NCBI RefSeq assembly: GCF_042242105.1
Contig: NC_092026.1
Coordinates: 16,728,691-16,792,690, forward strand
Source of the DNA: Pempheris klunzingeri
Lineage: Eukaryota; Chordata; Actinopteri; Acropomatiformes; Pempheridae
Length of the DNA stretch: 64,000 bases
Direction: 5' to 3'
The notes beneath the pieces were generated by a model. That model did no database searches, was not told where the DNA came from, and saw only the letters and a program-made list of their open reading frames with translations. A program made the translations under genes and the position numbers. How positions within the stretch are numbered: the stretch's first letter is position 1; every line of letters starts with the position of its first letter. Shown here piece by piece: positions 1 through 32,813 of the stretch.

Positions 1-2781
1 TCACTCTCTATGAACTGCTCCACAGTGGTTCCTCCGATGCTGTCACACCAGCTGAAGAGTACAAGAGTGTGTCTCCAAACATCAGGAGCCAGAAGACTCA
101 TGTGCTCCCTGATGGACCTCAAGTGGGCCTTGGTGAAAGCGATGCTGGTGGCGACCACCAGGATGATAGCGTGGGGCCCTGGAGTGCAGAGTGAAACTCC
201 TTTTGTTATCTCCTGCTTCACCATTTCTGGAGTCTGTTTGACTGAGCTGAACCTCGACCAGCCAGGAGTGTCTACCAGCTGGACCGTCCATCGACCCACT
301 TGGCTTTGTCTCACCTCACTGTGGTGGGTTTTCTTCCTTTCTCCATGTGGGATGCCCAGTATGGTGTCTCCTACCCAGGTTTTCCCAGACAGGAACCAGC
401 CGGTCAGAAGAAGCCTGATCTCTGCTAAATGATAAACCTCATCTGGCAAAGACAAAAAGAAAGAACAATCAAGAGCATGATCACAGATCCTTGATCATCA
501 ACGATCAACAAGAAACAGATTACTTGACAGCCTACCATTGTAAGTTTCCCTGAGAGCATCTGTCTCAGCTTTCACACTCATCTCTCTCTCCTTTGTGTTC
601 TCGTTCACATCTTTCATTCTTCTCTCCACATCTTGTGCAACCTCAGCATCCAGCTCAAACAGTTTTCCACCATTTGCAGCCACCATCTTCTCTACTTTTT
701 CAAACAGCGCTGTCACCTGTGCTCTTGAACCTTTGTTGTTATTGTTGAGAATGTGACTTCTTCTCCTGCATTTCTCCACAATCCTGCGGAGAACCTTCCC
801 TCTCTTTTCCATGTACTCTCCAACAGTGGTGTACTCCTCCTGCCAGACGCCACACTTCAGCAGAACCATGGTGTGATTCCATACTCCATCTCCCAGGAGC
901 TCCAGGTGCTCCTCTACCGACTTCCCAGTCTTCTCCTCAAGTATATTATCCAAGTCAACGACCAGCAGGAAGGCGTGTGGGCCAGGAGCACACAGGGACA
1001 TGCTCTGGATCAACGACATCTTCGTTAGCTCCATGGTCTCATCAGGGTAGAGGGTCTTCCACCATCCAGGTGTTTCCACCAGGGTGACCCTCCACCTGCC
1101 CGCTACCTCACCATGCCTCACTGTGTTTCCTACAGTCTCATCTTCAGGGTCAAAGTCCTCACATCCCAGTATGGTGTTTCCTATCTCACTTTTACCACAA
1201 TATTTTCCTCCTAAGAGGATGAGACGGATGTCTTTGCAAAAGTTTGAGTTCCTTCTTGCTGTTAAGAGAAAGCAGGAAAAAAAATGATATTAAGCTAAAA
1301 AGTTAATAGAATTTAATACATTTGCAATTAAAAATGAATCAATGCAAATCAAATAGTTCTGAATCCAAATGTTTATTTGTTGAGCTGAATGTCGTGGGTG
1401 GGACCTATGCTGAAGGATGTAAAATGATCTCTATTGACCAGTTACTCAAACAGTGGAGTGCTTTGATTTGATAATACATTTTTAATCACAAATTTATTTC
1501 ACTTGCAATAGAACATTTTTATCAATAGTTTAGTTAAAAACACAAAAGTAACCTCATATTAACCATTAATAGCTCAAATGATCAGTTTGTCCAACACTTT
1601 GATTTATGATTAAATATCTGCAAAACAAACAACCATGCCCATTAACTTATGACTGTACATGACTTGTGTTTAGCACTAATTTGCAATTGTAATAATGCAA
1701 ACCCACCAAAGCAGGAGTGAGCATGGTAAATATCATCAGCCTGTTTCCATTGTGAGGATGTTAACATTTCAAAATGCCTCTTTACAGCTACACAGATCTG
1801 CTCACACGACTGTAGACTCAATTGAAAACAGCCCTGTGTTAAAACAGTGCTCATTCAACGTAAAACAGCTGCTTAACATATCCATGAGTCTGAAAGCTAA
1901 CCAGACACAGAATCACCGCACAGCACTTTAAAATGACACTGACACAGGATTCAGCAACTCTGGAAGTGATTATTTTCTCTTTGGTCAAAACAATCTCAAG
2001 GTAAGGAGTTTCACTGTACTTCCACTCAGTAAGCAATGTATGGAGGTAGAAATAAAGGATATAAGGTGTATAATGAAGCTTTATTAGAGAAGTCCTTTAT
2101 TTTATACAGTCTTACAATAGACGGACATTTTTGCTTTAATTAATGTGAGCCATCTATGTGTTCTTTTTTTTAAAATCATGGCCAAACTATGATTAATCAC
2201 AGAGGATGAGTTATGTGGTGTCAACAACAACAGACCAAACAGGCTAAACTGCATTCCAAACTGTAGTGGTAACCATTACCATAGATCCATCCAGCTGTCA
2301 GTTTATTAGCTACAACTAACACAGCCTAACAGAACAGGGTACAATAAATCCTTCACAAGGGTTATAATGTGCAGCGTTTTTATGTGTGTGTTTGCTGTGA
2401 TATAATTTTACAGCTATTTTGGCCTGTCCTCATTCATTGGTGTAAATGAGTTGGCCAAAGTATTTGAAACAGCAAATAGCATAGCACAATACAGCAGCAC
2501 CACAAATTACAGTCTCCAAACAGGCCATATAATTGAAGCAACAAGTCTAAAACAATCTCAACAGAACAGAACATAATCCTCATATAGGCAGTATTTATTG
2601 CAGGACTGCATTAGTTTTTGCTGGGGGTACAGAAAGACTCCCAAGTGTCTTATTATTGTCAGTAAATAAATACAAGCAGTTTATCGCACCCCATACATGA
2701 TCAAAGACTGCGCAGCTAGAATAACTCACCAACTTCGTCTTCAGTACTCTCACTCTTCATTTCACCGGGAGGTTCCCCCAT
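1..2781 (-). CDS. GIMAP/AIG1-family GTPase, two tandem G domains, partial (runs off left edge)
   Basis: Coding exons on the minus strand are 2781-2730, 1258-536 and 442 to beyond position 1; phases match (1, then 1) and all borders are GT-AG. The product starts MGEPPGEMKSES. G domain 1 has a P-loop GGKYCGKS at residues 34-41, a G3-like VETPGWW (79 is Glu where the family usually has Asp) and KCGVW where fish paralogues usually have a GDW-type motif (155 is Val). A charged helical linker follows, then G domain 2 with P-loop GWFLSGKT, VDTPGWS and an intact Asp in SWCDS. GIMAP proteins are GTP-binding, often membrane-associated proteins known from lymphocyte survival; in fish they form large, fast-evolving clusters. 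The tandem layout resembles GIMAP8-like proteins. The 3' end and domain count are unknown because the gene continues off the window. Family call is firm; the particular paralogue is not resolved. Confidence 0.88.
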
Positions 2782-3657
2782 AAACAACAGCAGGAAATGT
2801 TACTTTGGCAAAAACTTAGATTATGTAACTCAAACTTGCTTGTCTAAAAGAAGTGCCGGTATTTGCATTTTACTGTGGGGCTGTATAACGCTTCACGCAC
2901 CTGTTTCTACTTGTGGCAGTCTGACTGCTGGCACTGAAGATTATTGTAGAAAATGTCTCTACAGGTGTCAATGGAAAAGTACAAGCTCCTCCCTCAGAGC
3001 CTGATCTCATTGGCAAATCGAGATAAACAGTCTTGAAACTGTACACCTGTGTACAGGTGCAATTACACATGTTGCATTATTCCCCAAAACAGAAGAAGCT
3101 TTTCTTTTCCCTCTACATGCTGTGAGCTATCCTGAGCGTCTTTGTTTGCTGTAAACAATATCATCTACTCCTGTATCACCTTTATTCATGCTGAGGATGT
3201 TTCTGGGGCTTTTAGGGGCCATGGAAAGATACTGGTTCCCCTTGATGCGTGAAGCTCACCTCTTTTGAACTTGGGAAGCTCAGTGGAAATCTTCAATCAA
3301 GTGAGAGTGAACCAGTGGTCATATGTGCAGCTGCAGCTGTACGTGTACATGCCCAAAAACAAATTAGGAGAGCGAGTGACATGTAACACAAGCAGAGGAG
3401 AAAAAGTTTTTCCATTCACAATGTACTCAACAATAAAGTAAAAAAAGGTTTCATGTGTCGTGTTAGAACAGATGAGCCAATGTCAGAGTGGTTTAAGGAC
3501 TGTACAAACAGTACTCTAACAACGGCTTATTATTGTGCTGTGACCTTAAAGGAAAACAGTTTCATTGAAATGTACCTAGTAATTTTCCCCACGTCCTCCT
3601 CCTATCTCAGGGTCATGTGACCTCTCTGAGTCCAGCGCCATGATTGAAGCAGAGTTA

Positions 3658-3672
3658 GGGGGGGGGGGGGGG
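3658..3672. repeat. Poly-G run, 15 bases
   Basis: Homopolymer of G read directly from the sequence. Such a run can form a G-rich structure and is prone to length error in assemblies. Confidence 0.9.
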
Positions 3673-4588
3673 AATCTGTTGGGATTAGCCTCCACAGGAA
3701 ACATACTGACAGCACACAACACACATGCTCACCGATGGTCTGCAAACAGCAGGACAGCAGCAGGTACGAAATCCCACTTTTCTTCTGTACACTTTAAAGC
3801 TTTCATTATACTCGGTTGAGATGAACATATATGAGCTGGTGGTTAAACCTGTGAAATCGGAGCACACGTAAAGGAAATCAGGCCAGCAAGCTGTCAAGGA
3901 TGATCTCCTGATCCCCTCTGCTTGAGTCTGAGTCTCGTTACCGCTAGTCAAGGGTCAGTGTTACAACCATATGCTTACAACTCTTTACCCTCACTGTGTA
4001 TTTCCCCCTACATGTTTATCATCTACTGTCTATCTATTTTGCTTACTAATTATAAGGTTAAATCACAATCAACACTAGTTTACTATATGTGTCAAAGAGG
4101 TGTTGATTCAACTTTACAGTAATTGTTTTGACCATTGTTTGTAGTATCTGTTTATTGACTTACGTCAGGTTAAAAGGTGTTACTGTTATTTTTGTCCTCC
4201 TACATTTTCCCTGTAATAGTGGCCACATTGTTAAGTATTCTATTCATAGAGCACAGGAGGCGAGAGCCCAGTAGACAGGATTACTGGTCTGAGTGCACAG
4301 TTAGAGGGAAACAAGGACTTCCCACTTGCCACCAGCTCTTTACTAGCTGTCCTGCTATACTCGCTCTATACTCGTCAGCATTAGTACTACTTACATGTAA
4401 CAGCAGCGTGTTTCTTTCATTTGGTGTGGCACGGGCCCACAACATGATGTCTGGTTACATTTTTCTCAGCATGTACAAACCCTGAATAATCTGTGGTTTT
4501 TATCATGAGGTTTTGTATGCACATGTAACTTAATCAATGTGTTTTTACTCTTGTGTATAAATCCACTATTTAGTCAGTAGCCTTGTGT

Positions 4589-4631
4589 GACACACACACA
4601 TAAACACACAGACGCACACAAACACACACAT
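4589..4631. repeat. CA-rich microsatellite
   Basis: Imperfect (CA)n with AAAC and GACG interruptions, ending about 25 bases before the TRIM start codon, so it probably lies in the 5' UTR or core promoter. Confidence 0.85.
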
Positions 4632-4656
4632 ATCAGGGACCTTTCATCTGCTCACC

Positions 4657-7600
4657 ATGGCGTCCCTGGAGGAAGAGCTGACCTGCTCTGTGTGCCGAGA
4701 CATCTTTAGCCAAGCCCATCCCCTTCCCTGTGGTCACAGCTTCTGCCCCTGCTGCATCCGTGAGGCCTGGAGCAACCAGGGCGAGGACAGAAGTCGCTTT
4801 ACCTGCCCCCAGTGTCAGGAGGAGCACGGTGAAGTGCTGTGTGACTGCTGCCCTCCCAAGGCAGAGGAGGGACAGCCATCGCTGGCCATCAAGACCTGCC
4901 TGAGGTGTGAAGTGTCACTGTGTGCCGAACACCTTCAACCCCATCTGGAGAGGCCAGCGTTTAACAGCCACCTGTTGGTGGCTCCTCTGGGGGACCTCTC
5001 CCAGAGAAGGTGCCCAACACACGCCGAAATATTGCGCTACTACTGCGCCGATGAGAGGGTGTACGTGTGTGGGGACTGTCTGCTGGGGGGAGGCCACAGT
5101 CAGCACAAAGTGAAGGCGCTGAGACACGTGGAAGAGGATCTGAAGGTCAGCTGGAGAACTACACAGCATGTGTGTTTTTATGTTTGTTCTGTGCATGAGT
5201 GTGTGGTTGCTCAAACATGTGTGACTCCACAGATCATCCTCCAGACCCTGTTCACAAAAGCAGAGGAGAAATTGACAGATGGAGAGCGAATCTTAAAAGA
5301 GCATGAGAATATTGATTCCATCATGGCTGTGAGTAAAAACATTTTAACAGCAGCGGAACATACTGATTCTCTCTGTAGGAAATGTTTTGCAGACCCTTTA
5401 CTGCCCAAGTTATGACCCACAAGGGGATCCCAAATTTATATATTCACAGCCCTCAGACTGGCCTTTTTCTACTGACGATTTTTATTAAACAGATCAGATG
5501 GTTTGATTATGTTTCAATCAGTGATCTGACGCCAACCAACAATCTCTGGTGTCTGGTTGCAGGACTCCCTGAGGAAGGATGACACCCAGGTGGAGCGGGT
5601 GGGGTCAGACCTGCAGGTCCAGGTGAGGGAGCTGGTGGTCGCCCTGAGGGAGATCACCAAGAGGGAGAGACAGCAGGTGATAGACCGTGTCCATGAAGAC
5701 TGCTCCAAGGTGAGAGACGAAATGAGCCAGACGCTGAGCATCCAGCACTACCTGGCCTCGCTGCTGGCAGAGACGGACCCCTTCCTGCTCGTCTGGGTAA
5801 GACTTGGTGCTGGACAGACACCCTGCTGGTCGTTGGCAGAATCTTCAAGAGCGGGCTCATAGAAATACAGACAGACGGAAATATCTCCACCACTATTAAA
5901 TGGATGGCTAAGTTGCCAATTGTGTGCAGACATTCGTGGTCTTCGGAGGATGAATTCTACTGACTGGTGATTCCCAGAGCTTTTTCTCCAGTGCTATCAT
6001 CATCAGCTCAAACTTTCAATTTGTCCAATACTTTGGTTTATGACCAAATAATATCATATGAAAAATGTAATGAAAAGATGCTGCTATCAAACAGTTTTAG
6101 GTTATTGGTGCTGCAAGAGTCTAAGCCATGCAGCAGAGTCAGGTGTATGTCTACTGCAAGGATTATCATTAAATTTGTATAAACTCATACACAGTACTGC
6201 GTCAAGAAGATGCTACATATTGTATCCATCCCACAAAATGAACGAGGCCGAGGCAGAATGTTGTTAGCTCTACGTCTAAATGAGGGTTTAACCTTGTGAT
6301 TGTGAACTTTCTCGTTCAGCTGGGCAAATTCACAGGGACAATTATTTCATTCTGTGAATGAATTCTTTTATTTCATGTTTTTCTCAGTTCTCTTTGACTA
6401 TTCTTTCCTCAGGCTTTTCAGTCAGATGACACAAAGTAAGTTCAAAACAAGTTTCTGGGTGGTGTTAGGTCCTTGGGTGTGTTAGTGTGTGCTTGTAAGT
6501 AATAAGTCTTTGTATGTACACCTCATTAGATTACCTTGCTGTCTAACAAAGTGGCTGATGTTAGGGGCGTTGAACTATTTTCTGGGAGGCTGTGAGAGGG
6601 TAGGGTGGTGCTCTACTATGGACACCACTGTCCAACACAGCAGTGTTTATTAAGGAGCCCGAACCAAGGCTAGAAATTAAGATTGTGTGTTCATGAAGCC
6701 CTTTTATTATTATGACAATGATAAAATGGTTCAGATCACAGGCATAGTCAATGTTATGTAATGTCACATCAATCATGAAACCTTTATAAAACCCCTTACA
6801 GTGCAAAAATCAAAAGTCAGTCTGAAGTCAGGGCGGTGCAGGTGACAACTTGTCAGCTGTTGTTCATGTCCCTCTCTGTCTCTCTTGACCCCCGATGTCA
6901 GAGTGCACATGAGTTAATCTCTATAAACAGATATATGTGGCAAGGGATAAGACTTTTGGTATATGTGTGTTCTGGTTTATAATTGTTGTCCAAGTGTTAT
7001 CAGCCAATCACGTTTGAGCAACAGTATGTGTAGAGGGCAAAAGAGGCGCAACACATTGTCTGCAGTGCAACCTCTTAGTTTTTTAAAAATTGTCTACAAT
7101 ATGCAGATATCTGTTTATAGATGTCTGGATGTCTGTTATACTGTATGTTATCCAGATATATGCTGACTACATGTGAAGCCCGGAAACACTGGCCTTCCTG
7201 CACAAGTTAAATTCTCATCAGGCATAATTGATGGGTTCCGAGAATGCACATGAGTAGACAGGCTTATTATTTCTGACGATCATATCACTAGACTACAAAA
7301 GCATATATCCTTAATGATGTATAGTGCATTAAAGGGATGCTGTTGTGCAACTCCTGCATCTCTTCTTCCAACATCACTGGCTGGTGTGGTCTCATGCTGC
7401 TGCAGCCCATTTGCTTAGAAGTTTCCACACGTTGTGCGTTCAGAGACGATCTTCTGCATAAGTCAGTTGTCCCAAGTTTTTATTTCTAGTTATCGTTGGT
7501 ATTTTTGCACAGAAAACTGCAGATCAGTAGATATTTTCTGGTTTTTGGACCATTCCCTGATGGTTGTGTGTTAAAATCCCAGTAGATCATCAGTTTCTCA

Positions 7601-9462
7601 AATACTGCAGCCCGTCTGGCACCAACAACCGTGCCATACATCACCTTTTTTCACTAATCTGATGCTTGAACTTCAGCATATCATCTTGGCCATGTCTACA
7701 TGCTTAAATGCACTGAGTTGAACAGGTATACCTAATGAAGTGTATGTGGGAGATCGCCAAGATGAACAGATGAATGCTGTGATTTCATGACACAAGCCTT
7801 TTAATCTATATGTGCTCATCCCCTAAAGTTTTCGTGCTGTACTGTTCTATATGCCCTTCTCTTGTCTTCTAGGTTACTAGCCGACCTGAACAGCCCACTT
7901 TTTACCCCCGAACCTGTCAGTCTAGACAGGAAACACATCTTGGAGGACGTAGAGAGCAAGTACCGAGAGTTCATCACCGCCACTCTCCGTTGCCTCAGTG
8001 AACTTAAGCGGGAGCTCCGTGAGTGGCAGATGGGCGACACACACACCATATATCTAACTTTATCAAAGGAGTGGTTTGACATTTCTCACATAGCCCTCCA
8101 TAAAACTGCACCTGCTCATTTGTACACCTTGGTTTTTATCCAAGTTTAACAAACCAAATATAATATGTTAGTTAGTGACCTTTAAAGCAAACTTGGCTGG
8201 AGCCAGTCTAACTGCTTTCCCCTTCCACTAGCCTTTATGCTAAGCTAAACTTAATGTCTGTCAGCTCAGCTTCATATTTACAGTTTAACAGTTTAAGTTC
8301 TTTTTATGTAACCTTGCGATTTTATATGTAGAAGTGCAATAAGTGGTTTTCTATGTATGTTAACTAATACTGTGTACATCAATGGTTGCATCTCAATAAT
8401 AAGTGGGTGAAATTGGAAATATTTCTCAGGCAGAAACGGCCATAAGTCTTGTAACTCAAGCAACCTAACAAGTACTTATTTGTCTCATTTTCCTGTCACA
8501 CAGTAACCAGCCCATTGTCTCTGGACACCAACACGGCCCATCCTCTGTTGAGCATCTGTGATGACCTTCGCACAGTGACGCGGGTTAAAGAGCGCCTGCC
8601 CTGCGCTGCTCACCCTGAACGCTTCGACCACTGGCCGCAGGTCCTCACCGTCCAGACCTTCTCTTCTGGGACTCACTACTGGGAGCTGGAGGCTGTGGGA
8701 TTCTGGGATATCGGAGTCTGCTACAGGAGCATTGGACGGAAGGGGAAAGAGGGCAACGCCTTTGGGAACAACAAGGTATGTGTGTCACTTACAGTAGCTG
8801 GTTTAGTTGATAGCACTTAACCATTTAAAGGTGAAAAATGTCACATTATAGTTATAGCATTAATCTGCTGTTTCTGTAAATAAATGAAATGAGGGTTCCT
8901 CTGCTTGATGCCAGTGGTATTTGTGGTATTTTGTATTTGTTGTCTAATAATTTCCTCTGCTGCTATATCTCATATGTGGACATTTAAGTGAAATTCTTTA
9001 TCTTCTCCTTTTATCTGATTTATTCAAACTATGGAGAAAAGCAGCAGTTTTTTGTGTTTAAGAAGCAAGACCTCAAACTAACCGATTATCGAAATCATTA
9101 CCAATTTATTTTCTGCCAATTCACTAATCAATCAACTAGTTGTTACAGTTATAGTTTCAATGAAAATTAACATGCCTTTGCTAAATTTCCAGGTATCATG
9201 GAGCTTGACACAGCAGCATGACAGGAAACTGGCCGCCTGGCACAACCGCAGGAAGACGCGCCTCATGTACCAGATGACTGGCAACCGAGTTGCCGTCGCC
9301 TTGGACTATGGTGCAGGCACCATCACCTTCTCCGAGGTGGGACCCTCTAACAGCCTGACCCACCTCCACACTTTCTCTGCCACGTTCACTCAGCCGGTGT
9401 GCCTCGGCTTTGGACTCTACAAAGCTGAGCTCCACAGCCGCATCTCTGTCGTCAAAGTCTGA
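4657..9462 (+). CDS. TRIM-family E3 ubiquitin ligase (RING, two B-boxes, coiled coil, PRY/SPRY)
   Basis: Seven coding exons: 4657-5145, 5233-5328, 5563-5796, 6413-6435, 7873-8018, 8504-8775, 9193-9462. Phases agree throughout and give 509 residues. The exon sizes 96, 234 and 23 are the classic TRIM set. RING C3HC4 ligands are C10, C13, C25, H27, C30, C33, C50 and C53. B-box 1 spans about 62-108 and B-box 2 about 115-155. The coiled coil covers about 160-275 and PRY/SPRY about 330-509, with conserved GTHYWELE and a C-terminal PVCLGFGLYK. The start has a good Kozak context (CACCATGG). Such proteins transfer ubiquitin from an E2, with target choice by SPRY; TRIM25-like and fish-expanded members act in antiviral signalling. 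The architecture is TRIM25/TRIM65-like, but the exact orthologue is not clear. Intron 4 carries a Tc1-like relic. Confidence 0.9.
7370..7745 (-). mobile_element. Tc1-like DNA transposon relic (5' end and N-terminal transposase region)
   Basis: Read on the minus strand, the block starts near 7745 with a terminal-repeat-like CATTAGGTATACCTGTTC. It continues into sequence close to the fish Tc1-type transposase N-terminus: a VGARRA-like stretch, then DNA matching the family helix-turn-helix region around TCTACTGGGATTTT. Several substitutions and indels break the frame. It sits inside intron 4 of the TRIM gene. A possible second end lies near 6515-6560 (CATTAGATTACC, AAAGTGGCTGATG), but the middle is not recognisable. 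Identification rests on memory of a very common fish repeat. Confidence 0.65.
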
Positions 9463-12889
<3,427 letters not shown>

Positions 12890-13441
12890 GGAAGGTGGAG
12901 GGAGAGGAGGTTGAAGTGTCGGAGGGGCGATAGGGGGAGAATTGGATAGAGTAGGACTGAGGATAAATGAGAGAGAAATTAAAAGCGGTCGAAGAGAAGG
13001 CTTCAGTCTGTAACCCTTTATAGCAGTGCATGAAAGGATGTGTTTTATGCAAAAATGAGATGAAGATTGTGCAAATTAAGATCATTCTCACGTGAGACCA
13101 AATGAAAAGGAGGCGAAACATTCAGTAAACATGATTCATCTGTAAATTAAAATCACTGTTTCTGTGTATAGATATATATTGGGTTTGAATAGGAGATGTT
13201 TTAATTGTGACAAAATTATAAAGTGGCCATGTGCAATGTGGGCTTCTGTGCTATAATTACTTTTTTCTCTTTCATTCAAAATGTTTGAAACACCGCTGTG
13301 CTCCACACAGCACCCTGTCCAGCTGAGAAACGTGCCCTTTATTCTGCTGTGTTGTATGACTGCTGCTCCTCCATATGCCTGTTAGTCTCCTGCAACAAGC
13401 TTTTATTTACACAGAAATTTCTACCGAGAAGAAAATATCAA

Positions 13442-13447
13442 AATAAA
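13442..13447 (+). terminator. Polyadenylation signal AATAAA of the cerebellin gene
   Basis: Canonical hexamer about 550 bases after the cerebellin stop codon in an AT-rich 3' UTR; it is the first AATAAA I saw downstream on this strand. Confidence 0.6.
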
Positions 13448-14615
13448 GTCATGTAAAGTCAACTCAGTGTGTATCGCTTTTGCCTGCATTGTCACGTTTT
13501 CTTTTCCACAAATATTTGAAGAGATATAACATGTTATGAGTCACTGCTATCAACTTACAAAAGTAGCTGAGTAAATGCTGTAACATGTGAGGGGTTTGAT
13601 AGTTTAATCTGCTTGTGTAAAACAGTATTTCTCCCTCCTCTTTTGGTGCTCTACCCAGTGCCACGGCAGCTGTTTGTAAATATAGCTCTCACCAGCAGAG
13701 TTGGCGTTGGCGTGGACGGAGCAGACCAGCATGGGGCAGAGCGTAAGTGTGGTGAATAGCGGATACTCCTCGCAGGGCCGTGGACAGATGGAGGCCTTGG
13801 CGAGCAGGCCGGCTCCTCTCTGCAGGGCTGCAGTGGATAAAGTGTGGTGTGCTGTCACATTTAGTCATTTACGCTTCCCTGGTTCATGACCACCATCTCT
13901 CTCTCTCTCTCTCTCTCTTTCTCTGCCTCTCTGTCTTATGTCACTATCACACTTTCATGATTTTAGGACAGGCCAGTGAGTACTCAAAATGGAGAACCAT
14001 GACATTTGTTCATGGTGCCACATGAAAGCAGAAGAAGAAACTTAAATGGTAGATGGGAGACTTTGTGGACATGTTGTATACTTTTCTGACCATAGTGACT
14101 TTAGAGCCTTGACTTGTCTTTTCCTGTTTTTACCTATCTTATGTCACAGCTCATATATAGTCATATCTATATATATATTTATATATATATGCTGCATTCA
14201 AGCTGAGGAGAACAGAAATGGTAAATGTGATGTGAAAATCAAGACTGGCAACTTGGCAGAGCAACTTGGATTTGGGCCCCAGACCCCACAGGAACTGCAA
14301 AAGCTGCAGGTTCACCGTGCGGTAATTTCTTTGTGCCGTGTGGAATATCTGACATGATAAGATCCTTCATGTGGGCTTTATTACCTGATCTTAGGGCCTT
14401 GTTTTTAAGAGAGGTCCTGTACCTAAATCTAGTTGTGAGACTTTCTTTAATGCAGCTTATTGTTGGCTTATATGGTGTACATTTCTAAATTAATAAATTA
14501 CTTTATGATTAATCCGAATGCCACACAACAATTTTATTCTTTGAATAAAAACGGAATATCTAAAAAAAAAAAATGCAACAGCGAGAGCAGCTAATAGTGA
14601 TACTTCAGTGTGTGG

Positions 14616-14630
14616 ACACTAGAGGGCGAC
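14616..14630 (+). promoter_or_regulatory. CTCF-like motif
   Basis: ACACTAGAGGGCGAC matches the core of the vertebrate CTCF consensus (CCACTAGGGGGCG type) with few mismatches. It lies between the neuronal cerebellin gene and the broadly expressed chd8 gene, a sensible place for a boundary. Binding is inference from the motif alone. Confidence 0.4.
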
Positions 14631-15059
14631 AGAACCCCAAACACACACAACTGAAACACCCTTACAAGCGTACTAGTCATCCCACTGGCACCTATAAGAA
14701 AGCTGTTATTGATACCTCAAAATGAAATAATAATCAACAAAAATAACGGGGAAAAGCCCGTCAATGTGCCTACGAGATATGGCTGTACACTTTTATAGAG
14801 TAACAAAGCAATATCAAATGGTGAAGATGATTCCTGAGCTGTGAGCAATGTAATAAAACCCTAGAAAAAACTGAGTGTCATTCACAGACAGGCCTGTTGG
14901 GTTGTGCCCGCCATTAACCCTTTGAGCTGATGAAAACACCGTCTATCTTTCTCCAGTCAGCTCTCAGAGGCCTCCGCTCTCCAATGTCACAGTCGACGGC
15001 AGTAAAACAGCAATGTTGAAGATCACTCAGTCAAATGATCCCAGCTAGGCCGCATTTAT

Positions 15060-15314
15060 TGTTTTCTCAACCGAACTACGGCTCTCATCCCGCCCAGAAG
15101 CGTCCCTTCATGTGACGGATAGCTCGCACAGCCAATGAAATAGTCGTATGCTGCCGGCTCGGGAGCAAACGGACCAATCATCGTTTGATAGCATCCGAGG
15201 GGCACGCTTTCTACGCTTTCTCTGGCAAGAATGTTAGTTCCTGCTCTTCCCTGGCCGTTTCCTGTAATCGTACAGTGTTGTGAGACGGAGAAAGCCATGT
15301 GTGTCGATGCAAAG
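15060..15314 (+). promoter_or_regulatory. chd8: chd8 promoter and 5' non-coding exon
   Basis: CpG-containing block with CCAAT boxes at about 15132 and 15174 and a TTTCCTG ETS-like site near 15258. It ends in a probable non-coding exon with donor AAAG/GTAAAT at 15314/15315. The next acceptor (TTTTACCAG, exon from 16383) precedes the chd8 start codon by about 100 bases, so the two would form the 5' UTR. No TATA box, as expected for a housekeeping promoter. Confidence 0.55.
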
Positions 15315-16483
15315 GTAAATTTAGCACCCCGAAATTATTACTGAGAGAGTTAGGGCACTGGATATGATGGTTATTTTAAGGTATTTTTGCCGAAAAATAG
15401 ACGCAGACCAACCGAAACAGTATTGCGGCCTAACCCGTGTCTGAACGTTGACGGGCAATGGTTATTGTGGCACGTTGCTTTGGTTTGGTCCGGTTTGTTG
15501 ATGAGATTGAAGGAGTCCGGTAGACTGAATGGTTGGTAGTAAATGGCAGAGAAGCGAGGTAACGTCTCCAAACATACAATACACCGTGTTTATAAGTCTG
15601 GGTATGTTTTCGGTGCCACACACGCTTTATTAATAGGCACATCTTGGTCGCGGTACAAGCTAATGCTAGCCGACGGTTTTGTGAGAAAGACTGCAATACG
15701 ACCAGAGAGGAAAGCATCCTGCTTCTCCAGCATCAGTACCCTCCTTGTCTGACTTCACTACCAACTATTTCCATTCACTGAATCTCCCCTGGGTAGCCTA
15801 GCTGTGTATATTATAATCATAACTAGCTTTAGCGGTCTTTCTAAACCTTTTAATATCGCATTGAAACAGTTTTCTGGGCAAGATGGCCATGAGTTGGATG
15901 TTGTATTGAAACACAATTTTTTTGTGTAAACAAGTGGCAGCCATTAGCTTATTAATACTTAAGTTTATCTCTTTTAGAGTTGTTTTTATTAACTTAATAG
16001 TTGTTAAAAGATTTGGTGGTGTGATGCACTTAACTCACTGTAGAGTAAACTTGACTTCCTGTGAAGGTTGTCTGTGATTTAGTTAACTATGCTTTATGCA
16101 TTAGGAACCAAACTTAAGTGAATGATGTTGTGATAAAAACATAGAAGAACATTTGGAGCTGAGGAGGAGGCGGCAAGAGCCAGAAGTTAAAGGATTAACT
16201 TGTGCCACGTTTGCCATCTTCTGTCTGCTTCTTGCTACCTTTGTACACTTACACACAGTAGCCAGTGAATGAGGAACACCAAATGTTACTTGTGTTAGAC
16301 AGGTTTCAAATAAGGTTTGAGCTTCTATAATATCTGTTTAATTAATGTCAGTCATTAAATTGTGCTTCTCCTCTTTTACCAGCTGTCTACTTAAAAGTTG
16401 AGAAGAGCTGGACTGCAAATATTTAGCTTCCATCTCGGAGTCTTTTTAACGTTGTGCCCGTCTCCCTGTGTGGAGTGGGCAAG

Positions 16484-32813
<16,330 letters not shown>

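Larger units (their letters stand above)
2782..4656. other. Intergenic region between the divergent GIMAP and TRIM genes
   Basis: No coding exon seen. It must hold the promoters of both flanking genes, which point away from each other. It contains a run of 15 G (3658-3672) and a CA-rich simple repeat at 4589-4631 just upstream of the TRIM start codon. Nothing else was recognised. Confidence 0.6.
12890..15059. other. Cerebellin 3' UTR and spacer before chd8
   Basis: Contains the cerebellin 3' UTR to about 13.47 kb, a (CT)n run near 13897-13918, an AT-rich patch near 14156-14191 and a CTCF-like motif at 14616-14630. No coding exon was recognised; short open frames here have no family resemblance. 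Confidence 0.55.

Noticed and set aside
15056-15298. Minus-strand 80-codon open frame upstream of chd8
   Set aside because: No family resemblance; it coincides with the CpG promoter and CCAAT boxes of chd8.
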